From assembly GCA_030669465.1 (NCBI GenBank), contig DAOVDN010000001.1, forward strand, positions 1-18,318: a DNA stretch of 18,318 nucleotides. Direction: 5' to 3'. Position numbers and translations under genes: made by a program. Shown here piece after piece: positions 1 to 7,036 of the stretch. Every line of letters starts with the position of its first letter. The first letter of the stretch is position 1. Source of the stretch: Desulfobacterales bacterium. GTDB lineage: Bacteria > Desulfobacterota > Desulfobacteria > Desulfobacterales > ETH-SRB1. Below the pieces are notes generated by a model, which worked only from the letters and a program-made list of their open reading frames with translations, searched no databases and was not told the origin of the DNA.

Positions 1-192
1 GGAACTGAAGCTTATGATATAACCGGGATCGAAAAAGAGCTTGAACCAGGAAAAGAACTTTTAGTTTGCGCTCGCCGGAAAGATGGCGTAGAAACAAAAT
101 TTACTGGTTTTGCCAGAATCGACTCTACTGTGGAGTTGAGCTACTACTGTCATGGCGGGATACTGGCGTACGTTTTACGCCATCTGAAATGA
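1..192 (+). CDS. Aconitate hydratase, C-terminal end (partial)
   Basis: Frame 1 is open from the first base to a TGA at 190-192 and gives 63 residues. The end, reading roughly VELSYYCHGGILAYVLRHLK, is the characteristic C-terminus of AcnA/IRP-type aconitases (family pattern VELDYYxHGGILPYVLR). Aconitase interconverts citrate and isocitrate in the TCA cycle using a [4Fe-4S] cluster; the cluster ligands and active site lie outside the window. The stop overlaps the next start by four bases (ATGA at 189-192), which suggests co-transcription and translational coupling with the radical SAM gene. The family assignment rests on this short but distinctive tail. Whether the gene is acnA or an acnA-like paralogue cannot be told from the fragment. 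Confidence 0.85.
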   Translation, partial: GTEAYDITGIEKELEPGKELLVCARRKDGVETKFTGFARIDSTVELSYYCHGGILAYVLRHLK

Positions 193-1499
193 AAAATATT
201 ATAAGAAATTCCACTATGAATGTTCTGTTGATTGAAATAAATCCTTTTATCCAGGAAACAACTCCTATCTCACTTGGATATATTGCGGCCTTCCTCAAAT
301 CCAAGGGTTTCAACGTTAAAATATTGTCTATCGGACAGAACACTTCTATGTCCATTTCCGGTTTTAACGAACTTATTATAAAGTTTCGGCCTGCTCTGGT
401 CGGCTTTTCCGCCTATCAAAGAACGATGCTCTATATGAAAGGCCTTGCTCGATTAATAAAATCGATAAACAAAAACATTAAAATTGCCATTGGAGGCCCA
501 CAAGCCACCTTTATGCCCACTGCTGCTTTTGCAGATCTGCCGGATATCGATTATATCAGCAGATCTTCAGGAGAGTTAACGATGCTGCGGATTGCACATG
601 CTATTGAAAACGGCACCCCTTTTTCGGAACTATCGGGTGTCAGCTACAAAGATGCGACCGGCTCTGTTTTTGATACAAAAGAGCTTGAAGGCTTTAGCGA
701 TTTAGATCATTATCCCTCTCCATATCTTTATGACGTTTTTGACTATTCTCGTATGAGCGAGGCAATCATGCTGACATCCCGCGGATGTCCGCATAAATGC
801 ATCTATTGCTACACCCCGCATGCATTTAAACGGAAAGTAAGCTTTCATTCCGTAGACAGAGTGATCGAAGAAATTAGATGGATAAGGAAAAAAGGGGTGC
901 GCAAACTCTGGTTTGCGGATCCAAATATATCCTTTAAACCGGAGCGGCTAATAAAAGTTCTTGACAGAATTTTATCAGAGAGTCTTGAAATCGAAATGTG
1001 GGTGCAGACACGCGCTGACCTTGTAAATCCCGGGTTGATGAAAAAGATGAAAAAGGCAGGTGTTAAAACCATCGCCTTTGGACTGGAGTCTGCCTCGGAA
1101 CCGGTTATGGCAAGACTGGGCAAGCATTTAACCCTTGAGAAAGTAGCCGAAGCAATCAGAATAGCACAACAGCAGAAAATAGAAGTGGAGCTTTTTACTA
1201 TTTTCGGCCTTCCTTATGAAACCTTTGATGATGCGGTTAAGACATTAGAGTTTGTTAAAAAAAACAGGGTCAAAATCATGGGAAATACAAACTCACAGCA
1301 GATGCAAATCTATTTTGGGACCCATATGGCAAGACATTACGAAGAATACAATATTCGCCCATTAAATACCGATCGGCCGGCATATATATCAATTGGGTCT
1401 CAATATGAAACCAAGTACATGAACCGGAACGAACTTCATCAGATCCAGGAGCTGTGGAAGGCCAATTCACTTGACGGTGCAAAGCGGATCGTTTCATGA
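189..1499 (+). CDS. B12-binding domain radical SAM protein
   Basis: The protein has 436 residues from the ATG at 189. The N-terminal part, about residues 10-140, resembles a cobalamin-binding Rossmann fold, beginning NVLLIEINPF and carrying an IAIGGPQAT strand-loop. The radical SAM core follows, with its CxxxCxxC cluster motif (CPHKCIYC) at residues 200-207 and the usual GLESASEPVM and FTIFGLPYET segments downstream. Enzymes of this class cleave SAM on a [4Fe-4S] cluster and often methylate or rearrange unactivated carbons with B12; the substrate here is unknown. The start at 189 is chosen because it overlaps the aconitase stop as ATGA. An in-frame ATG at 216 would give a protein beginning MNVLLIE, closer to the family norm, and is a real alternative; neither has a strong ribosome site. 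The gene is probably in one unit with the TPR gene 20 bases downstream. Confidence 0.88.
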   Translation: MKNIIRNSTMNVLLIEINPFIQETTPISLGYIAAFLKSKGFNVKILSIGQNTSMSISGFNELIIKFRPALVGFSAYQRTMLYMKGLARLIKSINKNIKIAIGGPQATFMPTAAFADLPDIDYISRSSGELTMLRIAHAIENGTPFSELSGVSYKDATGSVFDTKELEGFSDLDHYPSPYLYDVFDYSRMSEAIMLTSRGCPHKCIYCYTPHAFKRKVSFHSVDRVIEEIRWIRKKGVRKLWFADPNISFKPERLIKVLDRILSESLEIEMWVQTRADLVNPGLMKKMKKAGVKTIAFGLESASEPVMARLGKHLTLEKVAEAIRIAQQQKIEVELFTIFGLPYETFDDAVKTLEFVKKNRVKIMGNTNSQQMQIYFGTHMARHYEEYNIRPLNTDRPAYISIGSQYETKYMNRNELHQIQELWKANSLDGAKRIVS

Positions 1500-1519
1500 G
1501 GGATTGAGGATAAATTACG

Positions 1520-3058
1520 ATGATTAAGCCTGTCTTACAAAATATATCTATAATATTAGGCGATCCTGACATGAAAGATTATAATCGGCTTTCCCGGACG
1601 CTCTCATTGCTCTTTTCACATGTAAATCTAACCTCAAATCTTTATCTCGTTGCAAAGAATCTTCCTGAAAGCATGTCACAGATTGAACGGATACATCAAG
1701 ATATCAATGCATTTCTAAGTGAGTCACTTTTTGCGCGGCTTCATGTCCATTATGTCCACAATGTTTCAGAAGCGAATCTGGATGACACAAGACATTGTTA
1801 CCAATACATAAAGCAGGCGACCTGGAAGTTCGACCGGGAAGGGTATGCACACCAGGAAATGCCAAGGCTGATGTTACTACCGGTTATTGTGCCGGATGAT
1901 CTGATTGAAGCGGTTTCGCTATTAAGCTTTCTTGATGCGCTTAAAAGCTCTTTTTTATTAACAAGCCTGTACTTAAACAAAACCACCTTTGCCATGGCAC
2001 AAAATGATGAAATTTTAGCAAGGATAGAAAAGGTTTATTACGGCCCGGGAAATTCCGGAGAACTGCCGGATGTTATTTGTAATATGTTTTATCAAAATAT
2101 TCTTGATGACTCATTTGACAGGTTAGCCTCTGATGCATCATATATGTCCGTCCGGTGCCCGGCCTCGCTCATTATCTCGGCTCAAGACGGAAAAATTTAT
2201 GGTTGTATAGATGCATGCCGCAAAAATGAGGAGTTTGCCGATATTTACGGAAAATTTAATACAGATGTGTTCATAGAACAGAATAACATTACCGATAATT
2301 CTAAAAGAGATTGCCTTGTATGCAGGGAACGAGCAACCGAGTTATTTGCGGATTTACCCATGCCGCAGGACAAGAGAGAACAAATCGGAGCCCTGCTTTG
2401 TCATTTTGGGACATTGTACCAGGCGAAAGAAGAATATCTTCAGGCTGCAAAGAAATATGAAAAATCCTTGATGCTCTCTCCTATTGATGAAGCAAGTCAT
2501 ATCTATTTTAGACTCGGCCTGAGCTACACAATGATTGGACATTATAATCAAGCCCTTAAAGTCCTTAACAGCGCCGAACTTACGTATGCAAACCAGCACT
2601 ATTTCCACTTTTACAAAGGGCTTTGTTATTTTGAAATGGGGGATTATCGCATGGCTGTTGAAGAATTTTCAGAGGCTTTGAACCTGCAGCCTGAGCAGGA
2701 AGACCGGATCAGAATTTTGATATACAAGGGCACATGCTATAACAACCTCGGCGAGTATGAGCGGGCCGCGATTGAATTGGAAAGGGCCGGAGAATCGGCC
2801 GGTCGTGTAAAGGAAATTTTTAACGCTCTTGGTTTCTCATATTTTCAGCTAAAAAACTATGATAGATCTATTGAAAACCTTAACAAGGTTGTCGAAATAG
2901 ATCCCTATTCTGCTATAGATTATGCCAGCCTTGGATCGAATTATCGTGAAAAAGGGGATATTAAAACTGCAATTGATATGTTTAAGAAGGCTCTAACGCT
3001 GGATCCGGATATGACATCTGCAAGAGAAAATCTGGAAAGGTTAAAAAAACGGATATGA
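1520..3058 (+). CDS. TPR-repeat protein with SPASM-like cysteine motif
   Basis: The protein has 512 residues and starts at ATG 1520 after a GAGG site at 1506-1509. The C-terminal half, about 288-500, holds six tetratricopeptide repeats, for example GLCYFEMGDYRMAVEEFSEAL and the final SLGSNYREKGDIKTAIDMFKKAL. Just before them is a cysteine cluster: C213, C229 and C233, then C265 and C268 in a CLVC pair. It is arranged like a SPASM/twitch auxiliary Fe-S domain (C, about 15 residues, GxxxxC, then CxxC). The first 210 residues contain no CxxxCxxC motif, so this is not a complete radical SAM enzyme; it could be a degenerate partner. There is no signal peptide, so it is probably cytoplasmic. The 20-base gap to the radical SAM gene suggests the two act together, perhaps as enzyme and scaffold or substrate-recruiting subunit. 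That role is inference; the TPR call is secure. Confidence 0.85.
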   Translation: MIKPVLQNISIILGDPDMKDYNRLSRTLSLLFSHVNLTSNLYLVAKNLPESMSQIERIHQDINAFLSESLFARLHVHYVHNVSEANLDDTRHCYQYIKQATWKFDREGYAHQEMPRLMLLPVIVPDDLIEAVSLLSFLDALKSSFLLTSLYLNKTTFAMAQNDEILARIEKVYYGPGNSGELPDVICNMFYQNILDDSFDRLASDASYMSVRCPASLIISAQDGKIYGCIDACRKNEEFADIYGKFNTDVFIEQNNITDNSKRDCLVCRERATELFADLPMPQDKREQIGALLCHFGTLYQAKEEYLQAAKKYEKSLMLSPIDEASHIYFRLGLSYTMIGHYNQALKVLNSAELTYANQHYFHFYKGLCYFEMGDYRMAVEEFSEALNLQPEQEDRIRILIYKGTCYNNLGEYERAAIELERAGESAGRVKEIFNALGFSYFQLKNYDRSIENLNKVVEIDPYSAIDYASLGSNYREKGDIKTAIDMFKKALTLDPDMTSARENLERLKKRI

Positions 3059-3140
3059 TGCAAGCATATTTAACCCGGAAGAGGAAGGGCCTTTTTTTAT
3101 CCAGGACATCTCTTTTACTTTATTCATTATTTCTATAAGA

Positions 3141-3168
3141 GAATTATATTATAATCTTGGTATCTTAG
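3141..3168 (+). repeat. 28-bp copy of the tig-clpP element end, with a possible -10 box
   Basis: This stretch matches 16574-16601 at 27 of 28 positions; the only difference is A versus G at position 22. At the second site the sequence is the inner flank and start of the right arm of a palindromic element, so this copy looks like a solo remnant of that repeat. It contains TATAAT at 3150-3155, about 70 bases before the first cytochrome start, which could serve as a -10 box. No convincing -35 hexamer lies 16-18 bases upstream, so promoter function is only a possibility. Confidence 0.6.
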
Positions 3169-3222
3169 GAGTATTTAGGAGATCACGTTAGCTTACAAAA
3201 AAGTGGAAAAAGGAGACGAGGA

Positions 3223-4269
3223 ATGAAAAAAAAGTATTATATCACTATGTTCTGCTTTATGATATTGCTAATTTTCTTTGGCATCTGGTTTCTATCAATG
3301 AATCAAACGACCCCAACAGAAGAAGTTCAGCCGGCTCCGGCAGAAAAAGTTGAACCGGCTCCGGCAGAAGAAGTTGAACCGGAACCTGTAGTTGAGGTTA
3401 AGCCGGAACCTGTGGTGGAAGTTAAGCCGGAACCAACAGTTGAGGTTAAGCCGGAACACGGCGCTCCTTACCCTCCATGGGCTGGTTATAAAGTTGAGCC
3501 GAAACCTGTGGTGAAAGTTGAACCGAAACCAACACCAAAAGTTGAGGTTAAGCCGGCTGGTTTTGATATAGTTCCATTAGAAGATCAGGACTGTACAAAA
3601 TGTCATCCATCTGCTGTCAAAGATGTCAACGAACGTGGCGGATTGCACCAGTCGCTTGGTTGCAGCGAATGCCATTTAGAGCATCCACCCCTTGGAAACG
3701 ATACGATTCCGGCATGTGAAATGTGTCATGACCCTGGAGAGTCAAAGCATTATAACATCAAAAATTGCAGCGCTTGCCATTACCCGCATTATCCCACCGA
3801 GATGGATTTTGGTGAGGTCGATACATCTGCCTGCCTTTCATGTCACCTGGCTCAAGGTAAAGAAATGGAAGCCAAGCCGAGCGAACACGCCGGTTTGAAT
3901 TGTACTGAATGCCATATGGTTCATCGTGAGTGGGCAAAATGTGCGGATTGTCATACCCCCCATGCTGAGGAAATGACACATGCGGATTGTCTTGCCTGTC
4001 ACAAGCCACATAGTCCCAAAGAAGTCAATTATGCCGATGGTATTCCCAATAATTACTGCGCTTGTTGTCATGAAGAGGCAGGCAATGCCCTCGCATCAAG
4101 CAAGAAAGCACATTCTGAAATGGCCTGCATAGAATGTCATGAGAGCGAACATATGGCTGTTACACAATGTGACGGATGCCACAATGCCGATCTACATGGC
4201 GCCTATATGCACGAACGATACCCGTTGTGTCTTGACTGTCATAAGAATCCTCATGCATTGGCAGAGTAG
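3223..4269 (+). CDS. Membrane-anchored dodecahaem c-type cytochrome
   Basis: The protein has 348 residues, with a strong AGGAGACGAGG ribosome site just before the ATG. Residues 6-25 form one hydrophobic segment with no clear signal peptidase site, so it is probably an uncleaved anchor. Residues 30-112 are a low-complexity spacer rich in Pro, Glu, Val and Lys (EVKPEPVV-type repeats), acidic first and more basic later, much like TonB's periplasm-spanning arm. From C124 onward there are twelve CxxCH haem-binding motifs in about 225 residues, with many extra histidines able to serve as distal ligands. The last four sites form a unit shared with the next two genes. The expected location is the periplasm, tethered to the inner membrane, with a role in electron transfer. 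The spacer may let the haem domain reach the outer membrane; that is inference. No named family beyond multiheme cytochrome c is claimed. Confidence 0.92.
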   Translation: MKKKYYITMFCFMILLIFFGIWFLSMNQTTPTEEVQPAPAEKVEPAPAEEVEPEPVVEVKPEPVVEVKPEPTVEVKPEHGAPYPPWAGYKVEPKPVVKVEPKPTPKVEVKPAGFDIVPLEDQDCTKCHPSAVKDVNERGGLHQSLGCSECHLEHPPLGNDTIPACEMCHDPGESKHYNIKNCSACHYPHYPTEMDFGEVDTSACLSCHLAQGKEMEAKPSEHAGLNCTECHMVHREWAKCADCHTPHAEEMTHADCLACHKPHSPKEVNYADGIPNNYCACCHEEAGNALASSKKAHSEMACIECHESEHMAVTQCDGCHNADLHGAYMHERYPLCLDCHKNPHALAE

Positions 4270-4294
4270 TAAGGGCAGAAAAAGGGAGGAATAT

Positions 4295-4508
4295 TGTAAC
4301 TTCTCAACAAGTTAGAGTTCGTCCTTTACCCGAGCTTATGTTTCTTCAGATATATATTCAGATATATATTGGGTAGGGGCGGCTTTATGCCGCTCGCCAA
4401 ATCGATTCGAGCGGGGTAAACCCGCCCCTACGGAAACCCGCCTATAGATCATTCGGAAGGGCTCAGGAATCACCTAACCGCACAGGTCAAACTTTTTGAG
4501 AAGTTACA
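4295..4508. repeat. MITE-like palindromic insertion between cytochrome genes
   Basis: The ends form a terminal inverted repeat. GTAACTTCTCAACAAGTT at 4296-4313 pairs with the reverse complement at 4490-4507 (17 of 18 bases), and one further flanking base pair extends it. Inside is a second, GC-rich palindrome (4373-4396 against 4408-4431, 21 of 24 bases) and a direct duplication of CAGATATATATT at 4348-4371. There is no open reading frame. The element fills most of the 317-base gap between the first two cytochrome genes and begins just after a GGGAGG ribosome-site-like sequence at 4284-4289. No clear target duplication is seen. The structure fits a non-autonomous transposable element; the parent transposase is not in the window. 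Confidence 0.65.
4373..4431. repeat. GC-rich imperfect palindrome inside the insertion
   Basis: The left arm starts GTAGGGGCGG and the right arm ends CCGCCCCTAC. The 24-base arms differ at three positions and are separated by 11 bases. The transcript would fold into a strong hairpin, which could attenuate read-through from the first to the second cytochrome gene or protect RNA 3' ends in the operon. There is no U-tract, so it is not a classical terminator. The composition is much more GC-rich than the flanks, and the arms resemble dispersed palindromic repeats common in environmental bacteria. Confidence 0.6.
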
Positions 4509-4586
4509 TCTGAATGAATGAACGATAGATAGCATCGCTGCTTGCTTATTCCAAATAATCTCTCAGAATAGAGAGTGGAGGCACAG

Positions 4587-5849
4587 ATGAGAAAAAAGGT
4601 ATTTATCAGTATTATTGGTTGCTTATTGATGTTTCTCTTTAGTACCTTGTCTTTGGCTGAGAACAATTCTCCTAAATTAGCCGAAGAGGACTGTATCAAG
4701 TGCCATCCAAGCAATATACGGGAAGTCAACGAGCGGGGAGCATCACATAAAACAGAAGTCAGTTGTACCGATTGTCACGAAGAGCATCCGCCCGAGGGGA
4801 AAAATATCATTCCGGCATGTAGCGCATGTCATCCACCTGATACAAATCCCCATTATGCTATAAAAGAATGCAAAAAGTGCCATCATCCCCATTACCCCAA
4901 AGAGATGGATCTAAGCAAAATCGATAATGTAAAACCGGCCTGTGTCTCCTGTCATCCAACCCAAGGACAAGAGAACCAGACCTATCCAAGTGAGCACTCC
5001 GAATTAGATTGCAAAAAGTGCCATTTGAAGCATGGCGAGTCTACTGCATGCCTGAAATGTCATGATCCTCATTCACCTGAAATGAAGTATAAGGACTGCT
5101 TCCTTTGTCATAAACCTCATCGTCCCGCAGCAATCAAGTACGATGGTGTTGTTCTCCCGGCTTTATGCGCCAGTTGTCATAATGAAACCGTGGAGACGGT
5201 TGACAAGCGTGGAGGACCGCACAAACCGGTTACATGCACCGATTGTCATCGGGAGCATCCTCCTGCCAAAAACAATGTTATCCCAAAATGTTCTATGTGT
5301 CATGCGCCGTCAGATAAACCCCACTATAAGGTGGAAAATTGTGTGTCCTGCCATCATCCTCATTACCCCACGGAGATAGATCTGAGCAAAGCCGATAAAG
5401 TTAGGGCGGCATGCGTCTCCTGTCATCCGCCCCAGGATCAAGAGATGAAGGCGTATCCGAGCGAACACGCCGGATTAGACTGTAATGAATGTCATGTGGA
5501 GCATGGCGAATCTGCATCATGCATTGAATGTCATGATCCGCATACACAGGAAGCAACCTTTAATGATTGTCTACAGTGCCATAAACCCCATATGCCACTG
5601 GAAGTAATCTATGGAGAAGATATTAACTCGTCTTTCTGCTTAAGCTGCCATGAAGTTGTGAAGGAAAAGATGTCAACAGTAAATCATACAAAACATCATG
5701 AATTAGGATGTGTGTATTGTCATAAGAAGAAGCATAAAAGTTTGCTTAACTGCGAAACATGCCATGGGGAACCACACAAATATGGTATTCACGCAAAATT
5801 TCCTGATTGCCATACATGTCATCAAGGTCCCCATGCATTGATGAAGTAG
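4587..5849 (+). CDS. Secreted multiheme cytochrome c with 20 haem sites
   Basis: The start is placed at ATG 4587 because GTGGAGG lies five bases upstream, giving 420 residues; an in-frame GTG at 4575 lies inside that ribosome site. Residues 1-24 are a signal peptide ending in LSLA, followed by the mature protein. There are twenty CxxCH motifs. The first eight and the next eight are repeats of one another; compare NERGASHKTEVSCTDCHEEHPP with DKRGGPHKPVTCTDCHREHPP, and the two CHHPHYPxEIDLSKxD segments. The last four sites correspond to the C-terminal units of both neighbours. It is therefore an 8+8+4 protein, probably produced by internal duplication of an 8+4 ancestor. It should be exported and matured by the cytochrome c assembly machinery, and is likely a periplasmic or surface electron conductor. 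It is 54 bases from the third cytochrome gene, so the two are probably co-transcribed. Confidence 0.93.
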   Translation: MRKKVFISIIGCLLMFLFSTLSLAENNSPKLAEEDCIKCHPSNIREVNERGASHKTEVSCTDCHEEHPPEGKNIIPACSACHPPDTNPHYAIKECKKCHHPHYPKEMDLSKIDNVKPACVSCHPTQGQENQTYPSEHSELDCKKCHLKHGESTACLKCHDPHSPEMKYKDCFLCHKPHRPAAIKYDGVVLPALCASCHNETVETVDKRGGPHKPVTCTDCHREHPPAKNNVIPKCSMCHAPSDKPHYKVENCVSCHHPHYPTEIDLSKADKVRAACVSCHPPQDQEMKAYPSEHAGLDCNECHVEHGESASCIECHDPHTQEATFNDCLQCHKPHMPLEVIYGEDINSSFCLSCHEVVKEKMSTVNHTKHHELGCVYCHKKKHKSLLNCETCHGEPHKYGIHAKFPDCHTCHQGPHALMK

Positions 5850-5903
5850 GAAGAAAAGATTCGCTTATTCAATAAACCATCAAAATAGAAGATGGGGACA
5901 CAA

Positions 5904-6752
5904 ATGGGAAGAAAGTTTTTCGCCAACATTGTTGGTTGCACCTTGATCATATACTTGAGCATATGCGCCTTTTCGTTGATTGATGTCACCGCGGAAGAGC
6001 ATGGCCCAGCGTTTTACAAGCAAAAAATCCAACCGCTCACAAACCGTGATTGCGCTCGATGCCATTTTGCAGTTTTTACGGACATTAGAGACAAGGGTGG
6101 AGCGCATCAGATGGTCTGTATGGAATGTCACGTAACCTTTCATACGCGTAGACCGGGGAAAAACTGGAAAGACGTTGTTCCCGACTGCGCTGACTGTCAT
6201 GACCTGGTCCATGGAGCTAATTTTCCTGACTGCCTGCGGTGTCATGAAAATGCTCATGCGCCTATAGATAGTCTAAAATTTGTAAAATTAGTTGTGGATT
6301 GCGATATCTGCCATATTAATCAGGCAACCGAAATGAGTCAAAGTCCTGGCGCGCATACTGATACGGCGTGCTTTTCGTGTCACCATGACAGACACGGTTA
6401 CATACCAACCTGTGCCGAATGCCATCTTGAAACGCATACGCCATTTATCAAAAATGCCGGGTGTAATGCTTGCCACCCGAGTCATTCACCTTTGATGATC
6501 AGCTTTAACGAAAGCGCGGCAGATGCTATTTGTATAGATTGTCATGCCGATGCCGGCAACAAATTGTCAAGCAGCGATAGCAGGCATAGTCTTCTTAAAT
6601 GCGCCAATTGCCATGCCGATAAGCACCGCTATCTTCCAATATGCCAGGAGTGTCATGGAAAGGAACCGCATTCAAAGGAATTGCTTGAGAAGTTCGGCGA
6701 TTGCAAGAATTGTCACGGAGATCCGCATACTCTGACCCTGCAGGTACCGTAA
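5904..6752 (+). CDS. Secreted dodecahaem c-type cytochrome
   Basis: The start is set at ATG 5904 by analogy with the previous gene: its beginning MGRKFFANIVGC lines up with MRKKVFISIIGC there, and GGGG lies just upstream. An in-frame ATG at 5892 is the alternative. The protein has 282 residues: a signal peptide to about residue 31 (ending VTA), then twelve CxxCH motifs in an 8+4 layout. The octahaem part is more divergent than in the two upstream paralogues, but the ending, CKNCHGDPHTL, matches CLDCHKNPHAL and CHTCHQGPHAL of the others. An IVGC tetrad at residues 9-12 superficially resembles a lipobox, but hydrophobic sequence continues after the cysteine. It is likely a periplasmic or surface electron-transfer partner of the preceding cytochromes. 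No terminator is evident after it. Confidence 0.92.
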   Translation: MGRKFFANIVGCTLIIYLSICAFSLIDVTAEEHGPAFYKQKIQPLTNRDCARCHFAVFTDIRDKGGAHQMVCMECHVTFHTRRPGKNWKDVVPDCADCHDLVHGANFPDCLRCHENAHAPIDSLKFVKLVVDCDICHINQATEMSQSPGAHTDTACFSCHHDRHGYIPTCAECHLETHTPFIKNAGCNACHPSHSPLMISFNESAADAICIDCHADAGNKLSSSDSRHSLLKCANCHADKHRYLPICQECHGKEPHSKELLEKFGDCKNCHGDPHTLTLQVP

Positions 6753-6805
6753 ACTTTTAACCTTTTGGTATGAACCAAGGAAGAGTCAAGGATCGATTCA
6801 GCTTA

Positions 6806-6966
6806 GAGCCTGTTTGAAAACTAGGGGATTGAAGCGAAAAAGTGTGAGAATGAGGTCAAATTTTTCCAAATTTGAGGTTAATAGCTGGCCTATTGGCTAA
6901 AAATTTGGGAAGATTTGAACCATTCTCACGCTTTTGCAGCCAATTCATCAGTTTTCAAACAGGCTC
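6806..6966. mobile_element. MITE with long inverted repeats and TTA target duplication
   Basis: The 161-base element begins GAGCCTGTTTGAAAACT and ends with its reverse complement. Similarity between the arms extends inward about 68 bases, taking in GTGAGAATG and CCAAATTT. It is flanked on both sides by TTA (6803-6805 and 6967-6969), which looks like a 3-bp target duplication. TNA duplications and GAGCC-type ends are features of some IS5-family elements, so an IS5-like parent is plausible but unproven. There is no open reading frame. It lies between the third cytochrome gene and the Sel1-repeat gene and occupies most of that 284-base gap. The transcript would fold into one long hairpin. Confidence 0.75.
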
Positions 6967-7036
6967 TTAGGACTTGCTTGAATAAGAACAATAATAATGT
7001 TACATTGTGCCCCAAACGAAACTAAGGGCTCGCTAA

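Noticed and set aside
66..188. Longer N-terminus for the radical SAM protein starting at 66.
   Set aside because: This stretch codes in another frame for the aconitase C-terminus, and the added residues have no family similarity.
3838..4071. Antisense and alternate-frame ORFs inside the cytochrome genes.
   Set aside because: They shadow the strongly periodic CxxCH coding frame and have neither ribosome sites nor recognisable motifs.
4373..4431. GC-rich palindrome as a rho-independent terminator after the first cytochrome gene.
   Set aside because: There is no U-tract on either side, and it lies within a larger inverted-repeat insertion.
4587..4660. Lipoprotein signal in the second cytochrome (IIGC at residues 9-12), with IVGC in the third.
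   Set aside because: The hydrophobic stretch continues well beyond the cysteine and a normal signal peptidase I site follows, so an ordinary signal peptide is more likely.
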